Below, in pieces: positions 40,112-48,393 of a stretch of 64,000 nucleotides of DNA (the stretch's first letter is position 1; every line of letters begins with the position of its first letter). The notes beneath the pieces are model-generated. The model was not told the DNA's origin. It ran no database searches and saw nothing but the letters and a program-made list of their open reading frames with translations. Source of the stretch: Mesorhizobium shangrilense (lineage in GTDB: Bacteria; Pseudomonadota; Alphaproteobacteria; Rhizobiales; Rhizobiaceae); NCBI RefSeq assembly GCF_040537815.1, contig NZ_JBEWSZ010000001.1, positions 3,596,001-3,660,000 on the forward strand, written 5' to 3'. A program made the position numbers and the translations under genes.

Positions 40112-41718
40112 CACAATGACTCCAGGAATTTGACGAGCGCGTCCCGGTCCGCCGAATTGGCCGCAGCGAAACCATCACGGGCCTTCTGCCCCTCGCCGCC
40201 ATGCCAGAGAATGGCCTCGGTCAGATTGCGCGCGCGCCCGTCGTGCAGGAAGAACGTATGGCCGTTGACCGTCTGGGTCAGGCCGGTGCCCCATAGCGGC
40301 GGCGTGCGCCATTCATTGCCTGTGGCGTCGCCAACCTGCTGGCCGTCAGCCAGCCCATCGCCCATGTCGTGCAACAGAAAATCCGAATACGGCCAGATCA
40401 GCTGGAATGCCTGGGCCTTGTTGGGCGCATCGCGGCGGGTAACGAATTTCGGCGTATGGCAGGAAACGCAACCGAGATCGTAGAAAACCTGCTTGCCGGC
40501 CAGAACCTCCGGCTTGCCGGTATCGCGGCGGGCCGGCACGGCAAGGTTCTGTGAATAGAAGGTGACCAGATCCATGATCGGCGGCGGCGCCTCGACAGGG
40601 CCGAGGCGCTCCTGCACGCCATTGGGCATGGCCAGGCACGCTTCCTGGGCCGCAGTGCAATCCCCCCAGTGCCTTGGCACTTCCGGTGTCGAGATACCGA
40701 GATCGCCAGCGAAAGCGTCGGCCGATTGCTCGCGGATTGACGGTGTCTGCGCCTTCCAGCCGAAGCGACCGAGCGTCAGTTCGCCGGTCTTGCCATCGCG
40801 TACGATGCTGGGCTTGCCGGAAATACCGTCGCCGTCGCGATCATCCGGATCGGCGCGTGCCAGGATATCGGCAGGGTGGATCTGTTCGATGAGGCCAAGG
40901 CCGATCATCTGCGGTGTCACGCGCGGCGACAGCGTGGTGCGCGGGTCCAGCGGTCCATAAGCCAGATCGTCGACCGCATAGCTCGGCTTGCGCAATGAAA
41001 CGACACTGCCATCGCCGAGCGTCACCTTGCGCTCCTTATAGGTGATGCGCATGCGGCCTTCGCCGGCAAGGCCGGGCACGGCAAGATCCTGCAGCTGGCT
41101 GCCATAGGTCGGGTCCGGAAAATTCAACACCCGGTGGTCGGCGACCTCAGCCTTCTCTTCCTCGGTGCTGGCCGCCCGCGCCAATCGCAGGAACATCGAG
41201 GTCGCGTCGGCGCTGCCTTCCGGCGGATGACCGCGGCCGTCCTTCAGATGGCAACTTTGACACGCGCGGGCGTTGAACAGTGGACCAAGGCCATCCGAGG
41301 CCTGGGTCGAAGACGGTGAGGACACCCAGACCTTGGTGAAGAAGCCATTGCCGAGCTTGAAGGTGCCCTCTTCCTCGAACGTGATGTTGGCTGACGATTG
41401 CGAGAAGGAGTCACGATTGACATCCTTTCTCGAGGTGCCGGCGCCGCCTGGCATCGGCTCGAATTGTTCGGGCTTGGAGAAATCGGTGGCCGGCCTGGTA
41501 ACGGCAAGAACGCGCGCCTTGTCCTTGGCCGTCAGATCGGCGCGGCTGGGCGAAAGGCCGGCGGGCTCCTGTGCGCCAGCCTGGCCAGAGGCAGCAAGCA
41601 TTACCATGAAAGCGAACGAAAGACCGTGAAGCGGCGCTTTCCGTCCCGGTCCTATGGGTGGCAGGCCATCGCATCCGGCCCGCCGCAGTCGGCGCGAAAT
41701 ATCTATGGTGCGCCGCAT
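40111..41718 (-). CDS. Di-haem oxidoreductase family protein (DUF1111, cytochrome c peroxidase-like)
   Basis: A 535-residue exported protein with two c-type haem sites: CQSCH (about residue 153) in FNARACQSCHLKDGRGHPP, and CVSCH (about 420) in LGCVSCHTPKF. A hydrophobic signal lies at about residues 31-49 after a longer basic leader. DUF1111 proteins are annotated 'thiol oxidoreductase', but the chemistry is not established; a periplasmic redox step for iron is a reasonable inference from the imelysin context. It starts 12 bp after bfr and overlaps the second imelysin. Confidence 0.88.
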   Translation of the reverse strand: MRRTIDISRRLRRAGCDGLPPIGPGRKAPLHGLSFAFMVMLAASGQAGAQEPAGLSPSRADLTAKDKARVLAVTRPATDFSKPEQFEPMPGGAGTSRKDVNRDSFSQSSANITFEEEGTFKLGNGFFTKVWVSSPSSTQASDGLGPLFNARACQSCHLKDGRGHPPEGSADATSMFLRLARAASTEEEKAEVADHRVLNFPDPTYGSQLQDLAVPGLAGEGRMRITYKERKVTLGDGSVVSLRKPSYAVDDLAYGPLDPRTTLSPRVTPQMIGLGLIEQIHPADILARADPDDRDGDGISGKPSIVRDGKTGELTLGRFGWKAQTPSIREQSADAFAGDLGISTPEVPRHWGDCTAAQEACLAMPNGVQERLGPVEAPPPIMDLVTFYSQNLAVPARRDTGKPEVLAGKQVFYDLGCVSCHTPKFVTRRDAPNKAQAFQLIWPYSDFLLHDMGDGLADGQQVGDATGNEWRTPPLWGTGLTQTVNGHTFFLHDGRARNLTEAILWHGGEGQKARDGFAAANSADRDALVKFLESL

Positions 41719-41730
41719 TCCGGCATGTCC

Positions 41731-42216
41731 TTACTCCGCCTCGTCCGCCGATGCGGCGTTGAGCTGGCCATACTTTTCCTCGCCAATCGAGGCGAGCAGG
41801 TCGAGCTGGGTCTCGAGGAAGTCGATATGGCCCTCCTCGTCGGCCAGCAACTCCTCGAACAGTTTCATCGTCACGTAGTCGCCGCCTTCGTTGCAGATCT
41901 CGCGCGAGCGCTTGTAGGCGGTGCGCGCGTCATATTCGCCGGCAAGGTCGGATTCGAGCACTTCCTTCACATTCTGCCCGATGCGCAACGGCGCCACGGA
42001 CTGCAGGTTCGGATGGCCTTCGAGGAAGATGATGCGGGCAATAAGCTTGTCGGCGTGGTGCATCTCCTCGATTGACTCAGCGCGTTCCTTCTTCGCCAGC
42101 TTGGCGTATCCCCAGTCTTCCAGGAGCCGGAAATGCACCCAGTACTGGTTGACGGCTCCGAGCTCCAGAAACAGAGCCTCGTTAAGCCGCTCGATGATCT
42201 GCCTTTCGCCTTTCAT
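41731..42216 (-). CDS. bfr: Bacterioferritin
   Basis: A 161-residue ferritin-like iron-storage protein. The ferroxidase ligands (Glu18 in [11 protein letters not shown], Glu51 and His54 in EEMHHAD, and the [14 protein letters not shown] helix) are present, as is Met52, the haem axial ligand of bacterioferritin. It stores iron as a ferric core in a 24-mer. Its start overlaps the bfd reading frame by 35 bp, so the two are translationally linked. In rhizobia bfr and bfd are typically under Irr control. Confidence 0.95.
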   Translation of the reverse strand: MKGERQIIERLNEALFLELGAVNQYWVHFRLLEDWGYAKLAKKERAESIEEMHHADKLIARIIFLEGHPNLQSVAPLRIGQNVKEVLESDLAGEYDARTAYKRSREICNEGGDYVTMKLFEELLADEEGHIDFLETQLDLLASIGEEKYGQLNAASADEAE

Positions 42217-42493
42217 GGGTTCTGCTCCCGTATTGGACGCGCAGGCCTCTGACGCGATCCAAGTGTGAAACGATATCCACGCCGCTCACCTCCGAGCGGG
42301 CGTGGTAATTTTCGGTTACCCGAATGATCGTTTCCACCACATTTGGGAAGCAGCCGCAACAGCGACCGCGCTTTTGCATGGCATGGTAGATTTTTGCCGG
42401 CACGATGAGCTGCCAGGGATCCATATCCAGCAGTCCGACGATCGTCTGCTCGATTTCCTTCTCGGTGATGATGTTGCAATGGCAGATCAGCAT
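42182..42493 (-). CDS. bfd: Bacterioferritin-associated ferredoxin Bfd
   Basis: A 103-residue [2Fe-2S] protein. The four cluster cysteines are CHC near the N-terminus and CCGC (GRCCGCFP) near residues 45-48, in the BFD fold. In other bacteria Bfd reduces the Bfr haem so that stored iron is released, with electrons from a ferredoxin reductase. The C-terminal 30 residues are longer than E. coli Bfd and overlap the bfr start by 35 bp. A 95-bp gap separates it from the imelysin gene upstream; I see no second Irr box there. Confidence 0.92.
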   Translation of the reverse strand: MLICHCNIITEKEIEQTIVGLLDMDPWQLIVPAKIYHAMQKRGRCCGCFPNVVETIIRVTENYHARSEVSGVDIVSHLDRVRGLRVQYGSRTHERRKADHRAA

Positions 42494-42588
42494 TGACTTG
42501 GCTCTGGCTGACGGCGCGTCCTCCTCGCCGTGTGGCTTAAATCTTCATCGGGCACGACCGTTTCAAGATCATGCCGGGGGGTTCGCCC

Positions 42589-43878
42589 TTACTGGAACAC
42601 CTTGTCCGGCGCATCGAGGCTGTCGGAACCTTCGAAAGCGATGGCATTGAGCTTCAGCGCGCTGACAGCACGTTCGATCGACTTGGTATGGTCGACCAGC
42701 GCGTCGATGGCCGCCTGGACGGTGGCGTTGCCTTCCGTGTTGCCTTCGCCGATCTGCTGATCATAGGCTTCACCGGCCAGCGCCCGGGCTTTGATCGCCT
42801 CCATCTTGGCGACGGTGACGTCCAGCTTCTTCGACAGCTCCTTGTCGACGGCCGGATCGACTGCCTTGACCATGTCGGACACCGAAGGGCCTGAGACGAC
42901 AGTGCCGTCGAGGCGCGTATAGCTGGCATGATATGCGGCCCGGATGCCGATCGCGTCATAAAGATGGGAGTTGTAGGTGTTGTCGGAGAAGCAGTCGTGC
43001 TCCTCCTCCGGATCATGCAGCATCAGACCCAGTTTCATGCGTTGGCCAGCAACCTCGCCGTAGGAGAGCGACCCCATCCCGGTGAAGATCGTCGAGATGC
43101 CGGTATTCGGCTCGCCATCGACAAGGTTCTTGCGCGCGGCGCCGCCTTCTTTCCAATCGTTGACCATCTCCTGGAGATCAGACACCAGAAGGTCGCTGGC
43201 CGACTTCAGATACTGGGCGCGGCGATCGCAATTGCCGCCGGTGCAGTTCTGGAGATCATAATCCGTATAGGGCCGCTCGCCAGCGCCCGGACCAGTGCCA
43301 TGCAGGTCCTGGCCCCAGAGCAGGAATTCGATGGCGTGATAGCCGGTGGCGACATTGGCTTCGATGCCGCCAGCTTCCTGCAATGTGCCGGACAGGAATT
43401 CCGGCGTCAGCTTCGTGGCATCGACCTTCTTGCCATTGATCTCGATCGACTTGTTGGCGATGACATTGGCTGTATAGAGCGAATTCGCATCCGACTCGGT
43501 GCCATAGCTCTTGGCGACATAATCGATCAGGCCCTCGTCCAGAGGCCAGGCATTCACCTTGCCTTCCCAGTCGTCGACGATCTTGTTGCCGAAACGGTAG
43601 ACTTCGGTCTGCTGGTAGGGAACGCGCGCCGCCTTCCAGGCATCACGCGCGGCGTCGAGCGTCTCGGCCGACGGCTTGGCAATCAACGCATCGACCGCCT
43701 TGTCCAGCGCCTTCGCCGTGGTCAGCGAATCCTCATACTTGGCGAGCGCGATGTCGGAATAGGTCTTGATGACCGCCTTCGCATCGGTTTCCGCCTTGGC
43801 AGGCAGCACGAACACCGCTGCTGTCAGCAGCGCCGTGGCACCGATCGCCGCAAGCCTGCTGCCATATCGTGCTGTCAT
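42589..43878 (-). CDS. Imelysin-family iron-regulated protein (IrpA-like)
   Basis: A 429-residue exported imelysin with a signal peptide (about 1-29, ending AKA). The GxHxxE motif is intact (TGYHAIEFLLWGQDLHG, about residue 178), and further family stretches are TDYDLQNCTGGNCDRR, ISTIFTGMGSLSYGEVAGQRM and EEEHDCFSDNTYNSHLYD. Relatives such as cyanobacterial IrpA and EfeO-type proteins take part in iron acquisition. I chose ATG 43878; the frame extends to 44001 without signal character. It heads the iron cluster, and a perfect Irr box lies about 240 bp upstream. Confidence 0.9.
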   Translation of the reverse strand: MTARYGSRLAAIGATALLTAAVFVLPAKAETDAKAVIKTYSDIALAKYEDSLTTAKALDKAVDALIAKPSAETLDAARDAWKAARVPYQQTEVYRFGNKIVDDWEGKVNAWPLDEGLIDYVAKSYGTESDANSLYTANVIANKSIEINGKKVDATKLTPEFLSGTLQEAGGIEANVATGYHAIEFLLWGQDLHGTGPGAGERPYTDYDLQNCTGGNCDRRAQYLKSASDLLVSDLQEMVNDWKEGGAARKNLVDGEPNTGISTIFTGMGSLSYGEVAGQRMKLGLMLHDPEEEHDCFSDNTYNSHLYDAIGIRAAYHASYTRLDGTVVSGPSVSDMVKAVDPAVDKELSKKLDVTVAKMEAIKARALAGEAYDQQIGEGNTEGNATVQAAIDALVDHTKSIERAVSALKLNAIAFEGSDSLDAPDKVFQ

Positions 43879-44054
43879 TATCGCTCTCCGGTTGGGAAAT
43901 TCTATAAACTGCGCGCGCGGCAATCGGCGCCGGGCCATATGCGCAAAACATGCCGCGCCATCGCGCGGTTCACGGAAGTAAGACACCAAAAATGCCTCCA
44001 ATCGAACGGGTTCAAGGCCCAGACATCAAAGGGATGCGCTAATGCGCGAGTTTC

Positions 44055-44083
44055 CATAAAGCTTCGGCGCTGCTGGAAGTCAA
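44055..44083 (-). promoter_or_regulatory. Candidate promoter for the imelysin-led iron operon
   Basis: Minus-strand TTGACT (44078-44083) and TTTATG (44055-44060) are 17 bp apart. The Irr box centre would lie near -79 relative to the predicted start. In Bradyrhizobium, ICE sites well upstream of the promoter go with activation by Irr, and overlapping sites with repression; an activating role here is inference. Confidence 0.4.
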
Positions 44084-44115
44084 TAGAAATCGACAGGAAA
44101 AGCCAATTGAAACAA

Positions 44116-44138
44116 TAGTTTAGAATTATTCTAAACTA
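44116..44138. promoter_or_regulatory. Irr box (iron control element, ICE)
   Basis: A perfect inverted repeat: arms TAGTTTAGAA and TTCTAAACTA (10 bp each) with a TTA spacer. It contains the rhizobial ICE core TTTAGAA-N3-TTCTAAA without mismatch. It lies between the imelysin-bfd-bfr cluster and the divergent reductase gene, and Irr is encoded at 3121-3552. Confidence 0.88.
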
Positions 44139-44274
44139 TGACGCTCAACTTTACGCCTGGCTGTGGACCGACTTGCCGCCAGACGTGGCAATTGACATCA
44201 GCCATTCCGGGTGCGACCGGCAAATGCCGTCCCGCGACGGCGCCGGACAATCCTGATCTGGCGAAAACCTTTTA

Positions 44275-44323
44275 ATGCATGTCGTCCAAAAGTGCGCAGC
44301 GGTTTTGGGATAGCGACATGCAT
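44275..44323. repeat. Dispersed palindromic repeat, copy E
   Basis: Same family as D1/D2 but in the opposite orientation: ATGCATGTCG and CGACATGCAT arms around CCAAAA...TTTTGG. The flanking AACGCGACGCGCTTTA also matches, reversed, the sequence beside D1, so the mobile or copied unit is longer than the palindrome itself. Confidence 0.75.
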
Positions 44324-44375
44324 AAAACCAGAACGCGACGCGCTTTAGACTTCGGAAACAGGAATTGGGCTTTCG

Positions 44376-45617
44376 ATGAAGAACGGTGTTGTCATTGTCG
44401 GTGCGGGTCATGCGGGCGTGCAGGCGGCCGCGAGTTTGCGCGAGGAAGGCTATGACGGGCCGGTGGTCCTGATCGGCGACGAGAAGGACCTGCCCTACCA
44501 CAAGCCGCCGCTGTCGAAGACCTTCATCAAGGATGCCGAGGCAAAGCCGCAGCCACTGCGCGGCGAGGCCTTCTACACGGGCAGCATCATCGATTTCCGG
44601 CCGGGTGTGCGGATCGAGCGGATTGATGCCGGCAACCGAAGCCTGGAGATCGCGGGCGGCGGTTCATTGGCCTTCGACCACCTGATCCTTGCGACAGGGT
44701 CTCGTCCGCGCACACTCGCCTTGCCCGGCTCGGAGCTTTCGGGCGTGCTGTCGCTGCGCTCGCTCAATGACGCTCGGCTGATCCGTGACCTCAGCGCGCA
44801 GAGCGACGAAGTCGTCATTCTCGGCGGCGGCTTCATCGGGTTGGAAATCGCCGCCACGCTGCGGGCAGCCGGCCGCACGGTGACAGTGGTCGAGGCGGTG
44901 GACCGCCTGCTCGGCCGCGCGGTGGCGCCGGTGGTGGCCAGCCATGTCCGCCAACGGCTGGAAGCAACCGGCGTGCGCATCCTTACCGGCACCTCGATCG
45001 CACGGCTGGAAGGCGAAAACGGCCATGTCGTGGCCGCGATCACCTCAGCCGGCGAAAGGTTGCCGGCGCGCATGGTCATCGTCGGCATCGGCGCCGTGCC
45101 GAATGTCGAACTGGCTGAAGCCGCCGGCCTCGCCGTCGCCAACGGCATCCGTGTCGATCACCAGATGCGCAGTTCGGTGCCGGAGATTCTCGCGATCGGC
45201 GACACTGCCTCTTACCGGCACTGGTTCACCAGCACTGACGTGCGGCTGGAATCGGTGCAGAACGCCACGGACCAGGCGCGGCTTGCCGCAAGAACGATTG
45301 CCGGCCACGCCGACGCTTTTTCAGCGGTGCCGTGGTTCTGGTCCGACATTGGCGACATGAAGCTGCAGATGGTCGGCCTGACCGCCGGTGGCGACAGCCA
45401 TGTCGTGCTGGGCGACCTGCCCGACAACAAGTTCTCGATCTACCATTATGCGGGGAACCGGCTGCTCGGCATCGAATCGGTCAACCGTCCGGGCGATCAC
45501 ATGCTTGGCCGCAAGATGCTCGGCGCCGGCTTCTCGCCGACGCCGGAAACGGTGGCGACAGGACCGGATGGACTGAAGGCGGCGCTTGCCGCCTTCCAGC
45601 CAAAGACGCCAGCCTAG
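44376..45617 (+). CDS. FAD-dependent ferredoxin reductase-like oxidoreductase
   Basis: A 413-residue flavoprotein of the putidaredoxin/BphA4-type reductase family. FAD site VIVGAGHAGVQAA at the N-terminus, ATGSRPRTL, the NAD(P)H site VILGGGFIGLEIA (about 148-160), and the second FAD motif EILAIGDTAS (about 270) are in the expected order; a C-terminal reductase domain follows. Such enzymes pass NADH electrons to [2Fe-2S] ferredoxins. The Irr box and the nearby Bfd suggest it could serve Bfd, but enzymes of this family more often serve Rieske or rhodocoxin-type systems, so this partner is speculative. Confidence 0.85.
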   Translation: MKNGVVIVGAGHAGVQAAASLREEGYDGPVVLIGDEKDLPYHKPPLSKTFIKDAEAKPQPLRGEAFYTGSIIDFRPGVRIERIDAGNRSLEIAGGGSLAFDHLILATGSRPRTLALPGSELSGVLSLRSLNDARLIRDLSAQSDEVVILGGGFIGLEIAATLRAAGRTVTVVEAVDRLLGRAVAPVVASHVRQRLEATGVRILTGTSIARLEGENGHVVAAITSAGERLPARMVIVGIGAVPNVELAEAAGLAVANGIRVDHQMRSSVPEILAIGDTASYRHWFTSTDVRLESVQNATDQARLAARTIAGHADAFSAVPWFWSDIGDMKLQMVGLTAGGDSHVVLGDLPDNKFSIYHYAGNRLLGIESVNRPGDHMLGRKMLGAGFSPTPETVATGPDGLKAALAAFQPKTPA

Positions 45618-45638
45618 GCTTCGGAACAAAGCGTCTCG

Positions 45639-45705
45639 GTCGGCTCGAAAACCCGACCCTATGGATATCGGTGAGCGGTTCCTTGCCAGAACCGCTCGAG
45701 CCGAC
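45639..45705. other. Nested inverted repeats between convergent genes
   Basis: Outer arms GTCGGCTCG and CGAGCCGAC enclose an inner hairpin GAGCGGTT/AACCGCTC (45673-45697). It fills most of the 96-bp gap between the reductase and gabT stop codons. It may act as a two-way transcription barrier, although there is no T run. Confidence 0.5.
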
Positions 45706-45713
45706 ATCCATGA

Positions 45714-46991
45714 TCAGGCGGCGCAGACTTCGCGGATCGAGCTTTCCAGAATGTCGAGCGCCTCGTTCATGACGTTGTCCTGGATGGTGATCGGCGCGAG
45801 GAAGCGGATGACGTTGCCATAGACGCCGCAGGTCAGCAGGATCAGCCCCTTGTCGAGCGCCTTCAACCGGATCGCATTGGCGATCTCGGCCGACGGCAGG
45901 CCCTTCTTGACGTCGTTGAACTCGACCGCGTTCATGAAGCCGAGGCCCCTGATGTCGACGATCTCGGGCACGTCGTCACGGATCGACTGCAGCCGCTGCT
46001 TCAGCCTTGCACCCAGCGTGTTGGCCCGATCGCAGAGCTTCTCGTCTTCGATCACATCGAGCACCGCATGCGCGGCGGCGACGCCGATCGGGCTGCCGCC
46101 ATAGGTGCCGCCGAGCCCGCCGGGGGCGGGAGCATCCATGATCTCGGCGCGACCGGTGACCGCGGCCAAGGGGAAGCCGCCAGCCAGGCTCTTGGCCATG
46201 GTGGTGATGTCGGCCGCCACGTCATGGTGATCCATCGCAAACATCTTGCCCGTACGAGCAAAGCCGGTCTGCACTTCGTCGGCGATCAGAAGCATGCCGT
46301 GCTGGTCGCAGAGCTTGCGCAGCGCGGTCAGGAGTTCACGCGGCGCGTCGTAGAAGCCGCCCTCACCCTGCACAGGCTCGATGATGATCGCTGCGACGCG
46401 GGCCGGATCGACATCCGCCTTGAACAGCTTGTCCAGCGCTGCCAGCGAATCGGCGACCGAGACACCATGCAGCGGCACGGGGAACGGCACGTGGTAGACG
46501 TCGCCCGGCATGGCGCCGAAGCCGACTTTGTAAGGCACGACCTTGCCGGTCAGCGCCATGCCCATGAAGGTGCGGCCATGGAAGCCGCCGCCAAAGGCGA
46601 TGACGGCCTGGCGGCCGGTGGCGTTGCGGGCGATCTTGATGGCGTTCTCGACCGCCTCGGCGCCGGTCGTGACGAAGATGGTCTTCTTCTCGAACTTGCC
46701 GGGCAGCATGGCGTTCAGCCGTTCGGCCAGCCGCACATAGCTTTCATAGGGCACAACCTGGTGGCAGGTGTGGGTGAAGCGGTCGAGCTGCGCCTTGACC
46801 GCCTCGATCACCTTGGGGTGGCGATGGCCGGTGTTGACCACGGCAATGCCGGACGAGAAGTCGATGTAGCGACGGCCCTCAACATCCCATATTTCGGAGT
46901 TTTCGGCCTTTTCGGCGTAGATCTGCGTGGTCATTCCGACGCCGCGCGAAATCGACTGGTTCTTGCGTTCGGAAATGGCTGAATTCTTCAT
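45714..46991 (-). CDS. gabT: 4-aminobutyrate aminotransferase-type enzyme (class III, PLP)
   Basis: A 425-residue class III aminotransferase. PLP-site features are GAEAVENAIKIAR (about 110), GFHGRTFMGMALTGKV (about 140), the aspartate in LIADEVQTGFARTG (about 245) and the Schiff-base lysine in TTMAKSLAGGFPLAAV (about 270). The closest known type is GABA transaminase, which makes succinate semialdehyde; related 5-aminovalerate or ornithine-type activity is possible. No gabD lies next to it. The ATG at 46991 has GAGGGATAAA upstream. It is divergent from the RND efflux operon. Confidence 0.87.
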   Translation of the reverse strand: MKNSAISERKNQSISRGVGMTTQIYAEKAENSEIWDVEGRRYIDFSSGIAVVNTGHRHPKVIEAVKAQLDRFTHTCHQVVPYESYVRLAERLNAMLPGKFEKKTIFVTTGAEAVENAIKIARNATGRQAVIAFGGGFHGRTFMGMALTGKVVPYKVGFGAMPGDVYHVPFPVPLHGVSVADSLAALDKLFKADVDPARVAAIIIEPVQGEGGFYDAPRELLTALRKLCDQHGMLLIADEVQTGFARTGKMFAMDHHDVAADITTMAKSLAGGFPLAAVTGRAEIMDAPAPGGLGGTYGGSPIGVAAAHAVLDVIEDEKLCDRANTLGARLKQRLQSIRDDVPEIVDIRGLGFMNAVEFNDVKKGLPSAEIANAIRLKALDKGLILLTCGVYGNVIRFLAPITIQDNVMNEALDILESSIREVCAA

Positions 46992-47244
46992 TTTATCCCT
47001 CGTCAGGCTGTCGCCCGTTCTCGTTTGATGGCTGCCGGGAAGTCTTCTGACCTTATTTCATATTTTCCTCAAGTCGGCACCACCGGGAGGCGATTGGGCC
47101 TGTCGTCCGGCAATGGTCCCGCGAGGTCCTAGCCAGTCGGCCGATACGCGTACGAGAGAGGTTCCCTTTTTTGTGGGGATCGATTATCTTCGTGCAGCCT
47201 GCAACGCGTTACCGTCAGGACAGTCGCGCCCGGCGAGGGAAGCC

Positions 47245-48393
47245 ATGAGCTGGAACGCGACATCGTCCGCCCCGCAGCCATCGCACAAAGCCCCCAGACA
47301 TTTGCCGTTGCAGACAGCGTCCACCATTCTGGCCTGCTCCCTGATGACATTTCTCCTTGCCGGTTGCCAGAAGCAGGAGGCGGCTGCGCACAAACTGCCG
47401 ATCATGGTGCGCGCCGAAGAAGTGAAGGTCTCCGATTATGCGCCGACCACATCGTTGACCGGCGTGATCGCGGCGCGGACGCTGAACAACCTGTCCTTCC
47501 GGGTCGGCGGCCGTATCGCCGAACGGTTCGTGGAGATCGGTCAGCATATCGACAAGGACACCTTGCTGGCGCGCATCGATCCGCAGGAACAGGAATCGGA
47601 CCTGCGCTCGGCGCAGGCCGATCTCGATGCGGCCCAGGCGCAACTGACGCAGGCCGCCGCCGCGTTCGCGCGGCAAAAGACGCTGCTTGCCAAGGGTTTC
47701 ACCACGCGACGCGACTACGACGCGGCGGACCAGGCGCAAAGTGTGGCGCAAGGCAGCGTGCAACAGGCGCAAAGCGCGCTGGACAATGCAAAGGACAACC
47801 TGTCCTTCACCGAATTGCGGTCGACCAGGCCTGGCATCGTCACCGCGCGCATGGTGGAAGCCGGCCAGGTGGTACAGGCGGCGCAAACCGTCTTCACCGT
47901 TGCCGAGGACGGCGACCGCGACGCGGTCTTCAACGTCCCTGAAACACTAGTCGCCGGCAGTTCGACAGCGCCGCCGCCGGTGTCCGTCACGCTGGTGTCC
48001 GATCCGGCCGTCAAGGCGACAGGCATGGTGCGCGAGATTTCACCGGTCGTCGATCCTGCTTCCGCATCGGTTCGCGTGAAGGTCGCCATCCCCAATACAC
48101 CCGCCGCCATGCCGCTTGGCGCCGCCGTCACCGGCTCCGTCGGCGCCAGGCCGGTCAAGGCCATGATCCTGCCGTGGCAAGCGCTGACCTCCAGCGCCGG
48201 GACACCGGCGGTCTGGCTCGTCGACCCGGCGTCCAAGGCCGTCACCGTGGTACCTGTCGACATCCTGGCCTATGATTCCGGCGTCATCGTCGTCAACAAG
48301 GGGCTCGAAGCCGGACAACACGTCGTCACCGCCGGCGGCCAGTTGCTCAGTCCCGGCGCAGTCGTCGAGATCGCCGGGGAGACCGAGCAATGA
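47245..48393 (+). CDS. RND efflux periplasmic adaptor, lipoprotein (first of two)
   Basis: A 382-residue membrane fusion protein. The lipobox LLAGC ends a signal that begins about 30 residues in; barrel-sandwich half motifs (SFRVGGRIAERFVEIGQHIDKDTLLARID and the later PGIVTARMVEAGQVVQ) flank an alpha-helical hairpin rich in Gln/Ala. I chose ATG 47245 because GAGGGAAGCC precedes it; an upstream frame start at 47113 lacks this. It overlaps the second adaptor by 4 bp. Expected to bridge the RND pump to an outer-membrane channel, which is not encoded here. Confidence 0.88.
   Translation: MSWNATSSAPQPSHKAPRHLPLQTASTILACSLMTFLLAGCQKQEAAAHKLPIMVRAEEVKVSDYAPTTSLTGVIAARTLNNLSFRVGGRIAERFVEIGQHIDKDTLLARIDPQEQESDLRSAQADLDAAQAQLTQAAAAFARQKTLLAKGFTTRRDYDAADQAQSVAQGSVQQAQSALDNAKDNLSFTELRSTRPGIVTARMVEAGQVVQAAQTVFTVAEDGDRDAVFNVPETLVAGSSTAPPPVSVTLVSDPAVKATGMVREISPVVDPASASVRVKVAIPNTPAAMPLGAAVTGSVGARPVKAMILPWQALTSSAGTPAVWLVDPASKAVTVVPVDILAYDSGVIVVNKGLEAGQHVVTAGGQLLSPGAVVEIAGETEQ

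Larger units (their letters stand above)
43879..44375. other. Divergent control region between the iron cluster and the flavoprotein reductase
   Basis: A 497-bp region without a gene. On the imelysin side it has a candidate promoter (44055-44083) and the Irr box (44116-44138), followed by palindromic repeat E (44275-44323) on the reductase side. The imelysin leader would be about 170 nt long. AGGAA precedes the reductase ATG at 44376 at a loose spacing. Confidence 0.6.

Noticed and set aside
42494..42588. A second Irr box directly in front of bfd
   Set aside because: The gap contains no TTTAGAA-N3-TTCTAAA-like palindrome; only the site at 44116-44138 fits.
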